From Pseudomonas kilonensis (GTDB lineage: Bacteria; Pseudomonadota; Gammaproteobacteria; Pseudomonadales; Pseudomonadaceae): a stretch of 64,000 nt of DNA. Numbering within the stretch: the first letter of the stretch is position 1; each line of letters starts with the position of its first letter. Positions 17,360-26,666 of this stretch are shown in pieces. The position numbers were made by a program, and so were the translations under genes. The stretch lies in the NCBI RefSeq assembly GCF_001269885.1, contig NZ_LHVH01000023.1, positions 62,001-126,000 of the forward strand, read 5' to 3'. The notes beneath the pieces are model-generated. The model did no database searches. It saw nothing but the letters and a program-made list of their open reading frames with translations, and was not told the DNA's origin.

Positions 17360-18641
17360 GAGAAGCCTTTGTTCGATCAATAGCTGCTGATACGACCTTG
17401 GGGTCTCGCAGAGGTTGCGTCTGTTCGGCGGTTTTGTCCAAGACAGTTTTCTGCAAGGGCAGGCAAACACGAAACAAGGCCCCGTCATTGAGGCGACTGT
17501 TGACCGTGATCGTCCCGCCATGGGCCGCTACAATCTGCTCGGAAATGAACAGCCCCAGGCCCAGGCCAGCAGCGGCCGCCTTGGACGATACGCGCTCGAA
17601 CTGCTGGAAGATACGTTTCTGGTTTTCCTCGCTGATACCGATGCCATGGTCCTGGACCTCGATGCAGGCGTGGTCGGGCGTCTTGTAGACGCGCACCTCG
17701 ATCGGGCCCTTGCCGCCGTAGCGCAACGCATTGGTCAACAGGTTCGAGACCACCTGCTCGATACGAAACTCATCCCAAAGCCCCTCCACCGCCGGTTCAG
17801 CCATGCAGGTCAACGAGCACTCGGCGACGGCGATCTGCGGCTGGAAATTGCGCAGCAGGTTCTCCACCAATGCCGTCAGGTTGAAGCGGGTCGGACGGAT
17901 CGACAGCTTGCCGGTGCGAATCCGCGACACATCCAGCATGTCCTCGATCAGCCGGATCAGGCTCTTGATCTGCCGCTCGTCGCGTTCGACCATCGCCCGC
18001 ACTTTATCCAGGCTGAAGGCGGCGGCGTTGTCCCGGGCCAGGTGCATCTTGCGCAATTGTGTCTCGAGAATGAGACCATTGAGGGGCGTACGCACCTCGT
18101 GGGCGACGATGGACATGAAGTCGTCACGCATGCGCACCGCTTGCTCCAGCTCGCCGCGGGTGGTCTCCAGTTGCTGCAACAGCACCTCCTGCTCGCGGCG
18201 ACTCTGCTCAAGGGCTACGACCTGCTCCTTCATGGCCTTTCGTTGACGGTACAACTCGACGAACACATTGACCTTGCTTTTGACCGCCTGGGTGTCCAGC
18301 GGCTTGTGCAGGAAGTCCACCGCACCGTTTTCATAACCGGTAAAGGCATAGTTGCGTTCACGACCGGCGGCACTGACGAAGATGATCGGAATGCTGCGGG
18401 TCTTCTCCGTGCCGCGCATCAGCTCGGCCAGTTGGAAACCATTCATCTCCGGCATCTGCACATCGATGATGGCCAAGGCAAAGTCGTGTTGCAGCAACAG
18501 CGACAGCGCTTCGTCCGCCGACGGTGCCTTGAAGACCTCGCGGTCGTGCCCCCTGATCAACGCTTCCAGGGCCAACAGATTCTCAGGCAGATCATCGACG
18601 ATCAGCAGTTTGGCTTGAACATCTCTTGGCATGTGGTTCAT
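17352..18641 (-). CDS. REC-HisKA-HATPase hybrid kinase
   Basis: A 429-residue soluble kinase. It has an N-terminal receiver (LLIVDDLPEN, phospho-Asp in AIIDVQMPEMNG, Lys in FLHKPLD), a coiled coil at about 125-170, HisKA with VAHEVRTPLNG (His181) and HATPase with NLLTNALRYGG, DHGIGIS and GLGLGLFIS. An N-terminal receiver before the kinase means its activity is probably set by phosphorylation from another kinase, here the large hybrid kinase encoded first in the operon. Its ATG overlaps the cheB-like stop (ATGA) and its end overlaps the next REC gene. The organisation resembles kinases of stress and biofilm phosphorelays. Confidence 0.9.
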   Translation of the reverse strand: MNHMPRDVQAKLLIVDDLPENLLALEALIRGHDREVFKAPSADEALSLLLQHDFALAIIDVQMPEMNGFQLAELMRGTEKTRSIPIIFVSAAGRERNYAFTGYENGAVDFLHKPLDTQAVKSKVNVFVELYRQRKAMKEQVVALEQSRREQEVLLQQLETTRGELEQAVRMRDDFMSIVAHEVRTPLNGLILETQLRKMHLARDNAAAFSLDKVRAMVERDERQIKSLIRLIEDMLDVSRIRTGKLSIRPTRFNLTALVENLLRNFQPQIAVAECSLTCMAEPAVEGLWDEFRIEQVVSNLLTNALRYGGKGPIEVRVYKTPDHACIEVQDHGIGISEENQKRIFQQFERVSSKAAAAGLGLGLFISEQIVAAHGGTITVNSRLNDGALFRVCLPLQKTVLDKTAEQTQPLRDPKVVSAAIDRTKASHE

Positions 18642-19225
18642 TCCAGCCCGGCCAGCAATTGGCCGATGCCTTGCAAAGTAAGGATATGGTCGGGCTCGTG
18701 CAGGGCCAGCGCCGCTTCGGGCATGGTCGAGACCTGGGCTTCACCGGGGTCCTGGACCACCGTGATCCCGCCCAGTGCCCTGACCTTCGCCAAGCCACAG
18801 GCGCCATCATTGTTGGCGCCGGTCAGCACCACGGCCAGCAATTTCTGGCCATAGACATCGGCGGCCGATTCAAACAACACATCGATGGACGGCCGCGAAT
18901 GATGCACCGGTTCCTCCAGGCTCAACGACAGGCTACGGTCAGCCTCGACCGACAAGTGATAGCCAGGCGTGGCGACATACAAGGTTCCCGGCACGATGTC
19001 TTGCTTGTCCCGGGCTTCCTCCACCGGCACCGCCAGACGATGTCCGAAGACACGGGCCAGTTGGCTTTCGCGCTCGTCCGGCAAATGCAATACCACCAGG
19101 ATAGGCACGCCAAAACCCTTGCGCAGGTGTCCGAAGACCCTGAGCAACGCTTCGACGCCACCGGCCGATGCACCGACGACAATGGCCTCGATGGGCGGGT
19201 TGGATCTGTCCTTCGTCTGGTTCAT
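18638..19225 (-). CDS. CheB-type protein-glutamate methylesterase, catalytic domain only
   Basis: A 195-residue CheB catalytic domain with no N-terminal receiver. The catalytic Ser lies in VVGASAGGVEAL (Ser20), the His in VLHLPDE, and the Asp-containing loop is LTGANNDGACGLAKVRALGG, close to the classical LTGMGxDGA. It removes methyl groups from glutamates of a chemoreceptor-like target. The start ATG overlaps the cheR-like stop (ATGA) and the end overlaps the REC-kinase start. Without the receiver it cannot be phosphorylated like classical CheB. No chemoreceptor gene is in this operon, so the target is unknown; the periplasmic-coil region of the large hybrid kinase is one possibility. Confidence 0.9.
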   Translation of the reverse strand: MNQTKDRSNPPIEAIVVGASAGGVEALLRVFGHLRKGFGVPILVVLHLPDERESQLARVFGHRLAVPVEEARDKQDIVPGTLYVATPGYHLSVEADRSLSLSLEEPVHHSRPSIDVLFESAADVYGQKLLAVVLTGANNDGACGLAKVRALGGITVVQDPGEAQVSTMPEAALALHEPDHILTLQGIGQLLAGLE

Positions 19226-20037
19226 AACTTGCGATAGATCCGTTCCTGTTTGACCAACGGCTCGAATCGATGGCCGTAAGCCGAGAAATCCAACGTCTCC
19301 TTACTGCCCAATACCAGGAAACCACGGTGACAAAGGGACTCATGAAACAATCCAAACGCCCGATCCTGCAGTTTTTTATTGAAATATATCAATACATTAC
19401 GACAGGAAATTAACTGGGTTTCTGAAAACACACTGTCGGTCGCCAGGCTGTGATCGGCAAAGGTCACGTTCTCGCACAGGGTTTTGTCGAACATCGCATA
19501 ATCGTAGGCGGCGGTATAGTAATCGGCAAACGAGCGCCGGCCTCCGGCGGCCTGGTAGTTCTGGGTATAGGTGCGCACGTTCTCCAGGGAAAAAATCCCC
19601 TGCTTGGCTTTTTCCAACGAGCGCGGGTTGATATCGGTGGCATAGATGAGCGTGCGGTCCAGCAGGCCTTCTTCGCGCAGCAGGATCGCCATGGAGTAGA
19701 CCTCCTCCCCTGTGCTGCAACCAGCGATCCAGATCTTGATCGAAGGGTACGTCCTGAGCAGCGGCACGATTTCCTCGCGAATGGCCAGGAAATGCGAGGG
19801 GTCGCGAAACATCTCGCTGACCGGGATCGTCAGCAGTTGCAGCAACTGCATGAACGCCCCCGGGTCATGCAGCACGCGCTCCTGCAATGCCGAGATGGTC
19901 CTGCACTCGAACTGGCTCAGCGCATGGTGGACCCGGCGCTTGATGGACGCACCGGAATAATCGCGAAAATCGTAGCTGTACTTGAGGTAGATCGCTTCGA
20001 TCAACAAACGAAGTTCAATGTCAGTGTCACGTTCCAC
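19222..20037 (-). CDS. CheR-type protein-glutamate O-methyltransferase
   Basis: A 271-residue CheR. The N-terminal helical domain (LLIEAIYLKYSYDFRDYSGASIKRR) is followed by the SAM-binding domain with IWIAGCSTGEEVYSMAI and the ISCRNVLIYFNKKLQDRA motif. It transfers methyl groups from S-adenosylmethionine to receptor glutamates. I prefer the GTG at 20037, which overlaps the TAG of the upstream kinase by one base and has GGAAAG eight bases upstream. A GTG at 20064 would add nine residues. It has no TPR extension. Coupled to a stand-alone CheB, it should form a methylation/demethylation pair. Confidence 0.9.
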   Translation of the reverse strand: MERDTDIELRLLIEAIYLKYSYDFRDYSGASIKRRVHHALSQFECRTISALQERVLHDPGAFMQLLQLLTIPVSEMFRDPSHFLAIREEIVPLLRTYPSIKIWIAGCSTGEEVYSMAILLREEGLLDRTLIYATDINPRSLEKAKQGIFSLENVRTYTQNYQAAGGRRSFADYYTAAYDYAMFDKTLCENVTFADHSLATDSVFSETQLISCRNVLIYFNKKLQDRAFGLFHESLCHRGFLVLGSKETLDFSAYGHRFEPLVKQERIYRKL

Positions 20038-23000
20038 TAAATTCTTTCCATATTCGGCAACCACACGCGAATCAGCGAGAACAGACGATCCAGATCGATC
20101 GGTTTGGCCAGGTAGTCGTTGGAACCCGCCGCCAGGCAGCGTTCCTGATCATCCTTCATGGCCTTGGCCGTCACGGCAATAATGGGCAGCTTGCGCCAGC
20201 GCGGGTCCTTGCGGATCAGCGCGGTGGCTTCGAAACCGTCCATCTCCGGCATCATTACATCCATCAGCACCAGATCGATATCGTCGAACTCGTTCAGGCG
20301 ATCGATCGCCTCGAAACCATTACGGCCGATGACAACGATCGCCCCCTTCGCCTCCAGGGCGCTGGTCAGGGCAAAGATGTTGCGCACATCGTCATCCACC
20401 AGCAACACCTTGCGGCCTTCAAACACCTTGTCACGGCTGCGGGCGGTCTTGAGCATCCGCTGCCGTTCATGGGACAACCGGGATTCGACTTTGTGCAGAA
20501 AGAGTGTCACCTCGTCCAACAGGCGCTCTGGCGAACGGGCGCCCTTGATGATGATCGAGCGCGAATACTTGCGCAGTTCGGCCTCTTCGTCACGGGTCAG
20601 GTTGCGCCCGGTGTAGACGATCACCGGCGGGAAGGAGCAGATGTCTTCGCTGGACATGCGCTTGAGCAGGTCATTGCCGAGCATGTCCGGCAACTTGAGG
20701 TCGATGATCATGCAGTCGTAGACATTGGTCCGCAGCAGGTCCAGGGCCTGCTGGGCCAGGCCAACGGCGGTGATCTCGATGTCATCATCGCCGATCAGCC
20801 GGGTAATGCTGTCGCGTTGCAGGTCATCGTCCTCCACCAGCAGCACTCGCTTGACCTTCTGGGTCAGCTTGGCTTCCAGGCGGGCGAATACATCCTTGAG
20901 TTCTTCACGGGTGGTCGGCTTGACGGCATAGCCGATGGCGCCCATGTGCATGGCGGCTTCGACGCGGTCTTCGACGGAAATCACGTGCACCGGAATGTGC
21001 CGGGTTTCGGCTCGCTCCTTGAGCCGCTGCAACACCGTCAGCCCGGAATGGTCCGGCAGGCGCATGTCCAACAGGATGGCGTCGGGGGCCAGTTGCAAAG
21101 CCAGGTCGAAACCTTCATCGGCACCGTGGGCCACCAGGCACTGGTAACCGAGCTCATGGGCCAGGTCGAACAGGATGTGGGCGAACTTGGGTTCGTCCTC
21201 GATCACCAGGATGCACCGGGTGTCGAACGGCGCCTTGTCGCGGTCGTCGGCGAAGCGGGCAATCGGCGTATCCACTTCAGCGATCAGCGGTGCCGGGGCG
21301 GCTTTTGGCGCAACCGGCGCTGGCGCGGTGGCCGTCGGGGTGAAGGTCATCGGCGCTGTCGGCGTGTCCCCGGGCTCGACATAACGCTCAGGCATTACCA
21401 GCGTAAACACGCTGCCCTGCCCCGGCTCGCTGGAAACCGAGATAGAGCCGCCCAGCAACATGGCCAGGTCCCGGGAAATCGACAACCCCAGGCCCGTGCC
21501 GCCGTAACGACGGTTGGTCGTGCCATCGGCCTGGCGGAATGCTTCGAAGATGCTCTGCTGCTGATCGACGGCGATGCCGATCCCCGAGTCGCGCACCATG
21601 AACGCGATGCCCGAACCCGGCTGCCCGGCCACAGCCAGGCAGACGGAGCCTTGCTCGGTGAACTTCACGGCATTGGACAGCAGGTTCTTGATCACCTGCT
21701 CCAGGCGCTGGCGGTCGGTGTAGAGCATCGCCGGCGCATCGGGCAATACCTGGACCTCGAATCCCAGGCCCTTGTCGGCTGCCAACGGCTCGAACATGTC
21801 CCGCAGGCCTTCCACCAGACGCTGCACGCTGGTGTTTTCCGGGCGCACTTCCAGCTTTCCGGCCTCGACCTTGGAGATGTCGAGAATATCGTTGATCAGG
21901 TTCAACAGATCGTTGCCGGCGGAGTAGATCGACTCGGCGAACTTGACCTGTTCCTCGCTGAGGTTCTGCTGCGGGTTTTCCGCCAGCAGCTTGGACAGGA
22001 TCAGCGAGCTGTTGAGCGGCGTGCGCAGCTCGTGGGACATATTGGCCAGGAACTCGGATTTGTACTTGCTCGAACGCTGCAACTCTTCGGCGCGCTCCTG
22101 CAATTGGATCTGGACCAGGTTCAGCTCGCTGTTCTTCTGGTCCATGGCGTCGCGCTGCTCGGCCAATTGCTCGTTGGTCTGCTCCAGCTCCTGTTGCTGG
22201 GCTTCCAGGTGGGCCTGGGATTCCTTGAGGATGCGCGACTGCTCTTCCAGCTCCTCGTTGGCGGTCTTGAGCTCTTCCTGCTGCACTTGCAGTTCTTCGT
22301 TCAACTGCTGGGTTTCGGCCAGTACTTCCTGCAAGCGCTGGCGATAACGGGCGGCCTCGATGGAGGTGCCGATATTGCCGGCGATCAACTCCAACAGCTC
22401 GATATCGCGCTCGGTCAATGGCCGCAGGAAGCCCAGCTCGATGACCCCGTTGATCCGGTCATCGTCACTGGTGGGCACCACCAGCACGCTGTTGGGCAAG
22501 CCTTGCCCCAATCCGGAGCTGACTTTGAGGTAATCGTCCGGTACGTCGTCCAGGCGAATGAGGCGGCCCTGTTGCACGGCCTGGCCGGCGATGCCTTCAC
22601 CGTCGACGATCATCTGTTGCTGCTGGTCATCCTCCCGGGACAGGCCATAGGTGGCGACGCGCTTGAGGACGCCATTTTCTTCCCGCGTATAGAGTGCAGC
22701 GACCGCCACATCCAGGTACTTCGCACAGAACTGCAGGATATTGCGGCCCAACAGGTTCAGGGACAACTGCCCCAGGACCTGTTCGGCCAGCAGCGTCTGG
22801 CCATTGCGCAACCAGGCCTGCTTCTCCAGGTGCAAGGCGCTGCGTTGCTGGACTTTCAGGCTGGCGCTGTAGCTCTCGGACAAGCTCAACAGATCCCGGC
22901 GGCCGACGTAGGCCAGCAACCCACTGACAGCGGCGACGAACAGCAGGTACAGGGCAATGCTCCAGACCGTGGTAGTGCGCACGTCCTGGTTGCGCGCCGC

Positions 23001-23519
23001 GCGCAGTTGCTGCTCGGTATCGACGATTTCCTCGAAGGTGTGGCGGATCTCGTCCGTCAAGCGCTTGCCGCGCCCGGACCTCGCCGCGCTCCGGTAATCC
23101 CCGCTGCTGCGTTGCAGGTCGATCATGCCCTGGGCGTACGTGGACCATTCCGTCTGGAGCGCTTGTATCTTGTGCAACCGGTCGGTCTGGACGGGGTTGT
23201 CGGCTGTCAATTCCAGCAGTGTATCCAGCGCGACGGCAATCCGCGGCTTGGCCACTTCATAGGGCTCGAGAAAGTGCTCGTCACCGTTCAACAGGTAGCC
23301 ACGCATGCCGGTTTCCAGGTCCACGCTCAGCTTGAGCGCCTCATTGGCATTATTGATCACCCGGTCGGTATGCCCGACCCACTGGATCACCGACAGCAGG
23401 TACGTGACAAGGATGATGAAAAACACCGCGCTGAGGGCGCCCATGCCCAGCGGCAGGCTGATATTGCGGCTCAGGAGCTTGCGAAAACTTTGCTCGTCGA
23501 CCGAAGACGAAGGAGTCAT
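20037..23519 (-). CDS. Large hybrid histidine kinase: CHASE3-GAF-HisKA-HATPase-REC-REC-REC
   Basis: A 1160-residue inner-membrane sensor and the first gene of the five-gene operon. It has TM1 at about 25-47, a CHASE3 periplasmic domain (ETGMRGYLLNGDEHFLEPY) at about 55-185, TM2 (ALYLLFVAAVSGLLAYVG), a GAF domain at about 240-400 and a long coiled coil at about 405-485. HisKA has FLANMSHELRTPLN (His496). HATPase contains RYGGTGLGLSIS. Three receivers follow, each with its own DD and Asp-MP/LP motif, the last ending near 1155. Several receivers in one protein indicate a multistep phosphorelay, but no Hpt domain is seen in the window. It is coupled by a one-base overlap to cheR. Confidence 0.93.
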   Translation of the reverse strand: MTPSSSVDEQSFRKLLSRNISLPLGMGALSAVFFIILVTYLLSVIQWVGHTDRVINNANEALKLSVDLETGMRGYLLNGDEHFLEPYEVAKPRIAVALDTLLELTADNPVQTDRLHKIQALQTEWSTYAQGMIDLQRSSGDYRSAARSGRGKRLTDEIRHTFEEIVDTEQQLRAARNQDVRTTTVWSIALYLLFVAAVSGLLAYVGRRDLLSLSESYSASLKVQQRSALHLEKQAWLRNGQTLLAEQVLGQLSLNLLGRNILQFCAKYLDVAVAALYTREENGVLKRVATYGLSREDDQQQQMIVDGEGIAGQAVQQGRLIRLDDVPDDYLKVSSGLGQGLPNSVLVVPTSDDDRINGVIELGFLRPLTERDIELLELIAGNIGTSIEAARYRQRLQEVLAETQQLNEELQVQQEELKTANEELEEQSRILKESQAHLEAQQQELEQTNEQLAEQRDAMDQKNSELNLVQIQLQERAEELQRSSKYKSEFLANMSHELRTPLNSSLILSKLLAENPQQNLSEEQVKFAESIYSAGNDLLNLINDILDISKVEAGKLEVRPENTSVQRLVEGLRDMFEPLAADKGLGFEVQVLPDAPAMLYTDRQRLEQVIKNLLSNAVKFTEQGSVCLAVAGQPGSGIAFMVRDSGIGIAVDQQQSIFEAFRQADGTTNRRYGGTGLGLSISRDLAMLLGGSISVSSEPGQGSVFTLVMPERYVEPGDTPTAPMTFTPTATAPAPVAPKAAPAPLIAEVDTPIARFADDRDKAPFDTRCILVIEDEPKFAHILFDLAHELGYQCLVAHGADEGFDLALQLAPDAILLDMRLPDHSGLTVLQRLKERAETRHIPVHVISVEDRVEAAMHMGAIGYAVKPTTREELKDVFARLEAKLTQKVKRVLLVEDDDLQRDSITRLIGDDDIEITAVGLAQQALDLLRTNVYDCMIIDLKLPDMLGNDLLKRMSSEDICSFPPVIVYTGRNLTRDEEAELRKYSRSIIIKGARSPERLLDEVTLFLHKVESRLSHERQRMLKTARSRDKVFEGRKVLLVDDDVRNIFALTSALEAKGAIVVIGRNGFEAIDRLNEFDDIDLVLMDVMMPEMDGFEATALIRKDPRWRKLPIIAVTAKAMKDDQERCLAAGSNDYLAKPIDLDRLFSLIRVWLPNMERI

Positions 23520-23805
23520 GGAAAGGGCCTTGGTGGACAGTTGAAAACCGTGGAGTTTGCCCGAAAAACGGCGTTTGGATCCACATTATCTGACGAGTCA
23601 AAGGCGCAAGTCCCGCGACGATCTACCTTGTAGCAAGGAAGCGACTATCCTTGTCAGCTCTTGTACTATAGATCCTTTCTTGTACAACCCTGGGAACTTG
23701 TGCCACCTCGGAGCTTACTCATAAAAGAGGCTCATAAAAGAGGCTCAAGAAAGGGGCCGTTTTTTTTCGAGCCCCCTCCCGCTCCCATCTTCGAGAATGC
23801 CTACT

Positions 23806-24174
23806 ATGTCCACCCCTCCTCCTCCCAAGCCCACCATCCTAGTAGTCGAAGACGACGACATTGTGCGGATGCTGATCGTCGACGTGCTTGAGGAACTGGA
23901 ATACCAGGTGCTGGAGGCAGATGGTTGTGAGCAGGCGCTGGCGTTTTTGCGCAACGACGAGCAAGCCATTGCCCTGATGATGACCGACGTCGGCCTGCCG
24001 GTAATGGACGGGCGGGAACTGGCCAAGCAGGCTCGGTCCATGCGGCCGGCGCTGCCGGTGCTGTTTGCCAGCGGTTATGCCGAAAGCATCGATGTGCCTG
24101 AAGGCATGTCGGTGATCGGCAAGCCCTTCTCCATCGATCAGTTGCGCGACAAGGTCAAACGCATTCTTGCTTGA
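23806..24174 (+). CDS. Single-domain response regulator (REC)
   Basis: A CheY-like receiver of about 122 residues. Motifs are LVVEDDDIV, phospho-Asp in MMTDVGLPVMDG, FASGYAES and the Lys in IGKPFSIDQL. It is divergent from the large hybrid kinase and so may be controlled from the same region, receiving phosphate from it. The ATG at 23806 has GAGAA eight bases upstream. An ATG at 23797 would add three residues but sits against the GAGA itself. A direct repeat of AGGCTCATAAAAG lies just upstream (about 23722-23750). Confidence 0.85.
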   Translation: MSTPPPPKPTILVVEDDDIVRMLIVDVLEELEYQVLEADGCEQALAFLRNDEQAIALMMTDVGLPVMDGRELAKQARSMRPALPVLFASGYAESIDVPEGMSVIGKPFSIDQLRDKVKRILA

Positions 24175-24251
24175 GCCGGATCGCATTCTTGGTCACTATC
24201 GGCGCCCCGCGCGCCGACGGCGCCTGAATCGCTCCGAGGAACCCCCTGCTC

Positions 24252-25544
24252 ATGCATCACCCCACCGCCACCAAGGTCCTGGTTATCGGCTATGTCTGGC
24301 CCGAGCCGCGCTCATCGGCTGCCAGCGGGCATATCATGCAGATCCTCGACACGTTCCTCGGGCAAGGCTGGGACATCACCTTCAGCAGCCCGGCGGGCCC
24401 GGGCGAGCAGCGCGCCGACCTGGTCGCGCTGGGCATCCGCGAAGTGCCGATCGAACTCAATAGCAGCAGCTTCGACGCCTTCATCAGCGAGCTGGCACCG
24501 GATATCGTGCTGTTCGACCAATTCATGATGGAAGAACAGTTCGGCTGGCGGGTCGAGAAGCACTGCCCCGGCGCCCTGCGGGTGCTGGAGACGTCAGACT
24601 TGCAGAGCCTGCGCCACGCTCGGCACCAGCGTTTGAAGGACCGCCTTAAGCACGATGAGGCTGGCGAGGATTTCAGCGACCTCTTCGCCCCGGCCCTGGA
24701 CGAGGAGTTCCAGCGGATGGCCGACACCGACCTGGCCAAACGGGAAATCGCTGCACTGTACCGCTGCGACCTCAACCTGATGGTGTCCGAGGTTGAAATC
24801 GAACTGTTGGTGGAACACTTCAAGTTACCCCGCAACCTGCTGCTCTGGTGCCCGTTGATGCTGGACCTGCCCAACGAACAGCCCGTGCCGTTCGAGGAGC
24901 GAGCGCATTTTCTCAGCATCGGCAACTTCCGCCACGCGCCGAACTGGGACGCCGTGCTCTGGATGAAAAACGCCATCTGGCCACTGATCCGCCAACAATT
25001 ACCCGGCGCGCAACTGCACCTGTACGGCGCCTACACCCCACCCAAGGCCGCCGCATTGCACAACCCGGCCCAGGGCTTTCACATCATGAACTGGGCCGAG
25101 GACGCCTTGCAGGTGATGTCGGCGGCACGCATCTGCCTGGCGCCGCTGCGTTTCGGCGCCGGCATCAAGGGCAAGTTGATCGACGCCATGCGCTGCGGCA
25201 CCCCCAACGTCACCACGCCCGTGGGCGCCGAAGCCATGCACGGCGGCATGCCCTGGCCCGGCGTGATTGCCCAGAGCGCCGAAGGCATCGCCAATGCGGC
25301 GGTGCAGTTGTATCGCGACCCGGCGCGCTGGACCCAGGCCCAGGATGCGGGCCTCGCCCTGCTGGAGAACCGCTACCGGCAACAGGTGCACGGCCCGGCG
25401 CTGATCGACAGCATCAACGCTTGCCGGGCGGACCTGGCGCAACGACGTCGGGACAACTTCACCGGCAGCATGCTGCGTCACCACCAGCACAAAAGCACCC
25501 AATACATGTCCCAGTGGATCGAAGAAAAAAACCGCAACGGTTAG
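24252..25544 (+). CDS. GT-B fold glycosyltransferase (family 4-like)
   Basis: A 430-residue cytoplasmic glycosyltransferase. The N-terminal Rossmann-like half starts KVLVIGYVWPEPRSSAAS. The C-terminal half contains FLSIGNFRHAPNWDAVLWM and the donor-binding region PLRFGAGIKGKLIDAMRCGTPNVTTPVGAEAM, whose GxGxKxK-like and E-A-M elements are typical of glycosyl transferases group 1. It transfers a sugar from a nucleotide donor, probably for a surface polysaccharide or a glycosylated protein, but no polysaccharide cluster is present. It stands 77 bases after the REC gene and 70 before mtlR. GC and codon use match the neighbours. Confidence 0.85.
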   Translation: MHHPTATKVLVIGYVWPEPRSSAASGHIMQILDTFLGQGWDITFSSPAGPGEQRADLVALGIREVPIELNSSSFDAFISELAPDIVLFDQFMMEEQFGWRVEKHCPGALRVLETSDLQSLRHARHQRLKDRLKHDEAGEDFSDLFAPALDEEFQRMADTDLAKREIAALYRCDLNLMVSEVEIELLVEHFKLPRNLLLWCPLMLDLPNEQPVPFEERAHFLSIGNFRHAPNWDAVLWMKNAIWPLIRQQLPGAQLHLYGAYTPPKAAALHNPAQGFHIMNWAEDALQVMSAARICLAPLRFGAGIKGKLIDAMRCGTPNVTTPVGAEAMHGGMPWPGVIAQSAEGIANAAVQLYRDPARWTQAQDAGLALLENRYRQQVHGPALIDSINACRADLAQRRRDNFTGSMLRHHQHKSTQYMSQWIEEKNRNG

Positions 25545-25593
25545 ACGTCAGAGTGGCAGCCGCCTGGCGAAGGGGGCATTATCCAACGGCGAT

Positions 25594-25603
25594 AACAATA
25601 AAA
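25594..25603 (+). promoter_or_regulatory. Candidate Crc/Hfq A-rich motif before mtlR
   Basis: AACAATAAAA lies 11 bases before the mtlR ATG and fits the AANAANAA catabolite-activity motif bound by Hfq with Crc. Position over the ribosome site would allow translational repression during growth on preferred carbon sources. Matched by eye only. Confidence 0.5.
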
Positions 25604-25614
25604 GCGCCAGACCC

Positions 25615-26520
25615 ATGACCCGAACAGCCAGAATCACCGACCCCTCCTACGAGTTGATGGACGACCATAACGGGCTGTCCATCATCTACCGTCAGCACGG
25701 TTTTCCCTGCCCCCTGGTGCGCTGGCATTTCCACAAGGAATACGAGCTGCACTTGATCGTCGCCAGTTCCGGCAAAGTGTTCATTGGCGACTACATCGGC
25801 AACTTCTATCCCCAGTCGCTGTTCCTCACCGGCCCCAACCTGCCCCATAACTGGATCAGCCAGGTGGCCGAGGACGAAGTGGTGCACAAGCGCGACATGC
25901 TGGTGAACTTCACCGACGAGTTGTTCGAAAGCGGCCACCAGGTGTTCGCCGAACTCAAGACGGTCGCACCGCTGCTCGAACGTGCCCAATACGGCATCGA
26001 GTTTCGCTGCAAGCGCACCATCCGCCAGGCCATGACCCTGATGCAGCGCATCGCCGATTCCCAGGGCATGAGCCGCCTCGGGCATTTCTTCATCCTGATG
26101 GAGCTGCTGGCCGGCACGGATGACTACCAACTGCTTTCCGGAGCGACCTCCCCGCAAGCGGCGGACGAACACAGCATCGACCGCACCAACCGCGCGGTGG
26201 ACTACATCTTTGCCCACTACGCCCGGGAAATGTCCCTGGAAGAAGTGGCCGAGCACCTGGGCATGAAACCCACCTATTTCAGCCGGGTGTTCAAACAGGC
26301 CACCGGTCGCTGCTTCATCGAATTCGTCAATCGCCTGCGCATCAGCAAATCCTGCGAATTGCTGGCCGACGGCGACAAACCGGTGACAGACGTGTGCTTT
26401 GAATCCGGCTTCAACAACATCTCCAATTTCAACCGGCGTTTCCAGCAACTCAAGGGCATGACCCCGTCCCATTATCGGCGGCTGGCGGTGCAGCGGTTGA
26501 CCGAGCAGAATCAAGGCTGA
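25615..26520 (+). CDS. mtlR: AraC-family activator of mannitol/arabitol use, MtlR
   Basis: A 301-residue regulator. The N-terminal cupin-like sensor (about 20-170, with RWHFHKEYELHLIV) is followed by a C-terminal AraC/XylS DNA-binding domain at about 190-290 with two helix-turn-helices (MSLEEVAEHLGMKPTYFSRVFKQ and VTDVCFESGFNNISNFNRRFQQLKGMTPSHYR). It lies directly upstream of mtlE in the same direction, exactly as MtlR of P. fluorescens, which activates the mtl operon in response to mannitol, sorbitol and arabitol (family knowledge). A candidate Crc/Hfq motif covers its ribosome-site area. A REPIN separates it from the mtlE promoter. Confidence 0.93.
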   Translation: MTRTARITDPSYELMDDHNGLSIIYRQHGFPCPLVRWHFHKEYELHLIVASSGKVFIGDYIGNFYPQSLFLTGPNLPHNWISQVAEDEVVHKRDMLVNFTDELFESGHQVFAELKTVAPLLERAQYGIEFRCKRTIRQAMTLMQRIADSQGMSRLGHFFILMELLAGTDDYQLLSGATSPQAADEHSIDRTNRAVDYIFAHYAREMSLEEVAEHLGMKPTYFSRVFKQATGRCFIEFVNRLRISKSCELLADGDKPVTDVCFESGFNNISNFNRRFQQLKGMTPSHYRRLAVQRLTEQNQG

Positions 26521-26551
26521 GAATCTCGGATCATTTCTGTGGCGGGATTCA

Positions 26552-26640
26552 TGTGGGAGCAAGGCTTGCCCGCGATGCAGGCGCCTCGGTTCCCCGGAAG
26601 ACCGCGTCAACTTCATCGCGGGCAAGCCTTGCTCCCACAG
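26552..26640. repeat. REPIN (class A) between mtlR and mtlE
   Basis: TGTGGGAGCAAGGCTTGCCC on the left and GCGGGCAAGCCTTGCT...CCCACAG on the right, around a short unique spacer. It lies between the mtlR stop and the mtlE promoter. Confidence 0.9.
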
Positions 26641-26666
26641 ATAATTTCCATCGCCACACCCCACCC

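Noticed and set aside
20469..23633. A 1054-codon open frame antisense to the large hybrid kinase gene
   Set aside because: It mirrors the kinase codons in a high-GC gene, is rich in Gln, His, Arg and Gly with no domain or ribosome site, and the sense frame has full family motifs.
24205..24228. GGCGCC...GGCGCC hairpin after the REC gene as a terminator
   Set aside because: No T tract follows on either strand and the stem is only a repeated palindromic hexamer.
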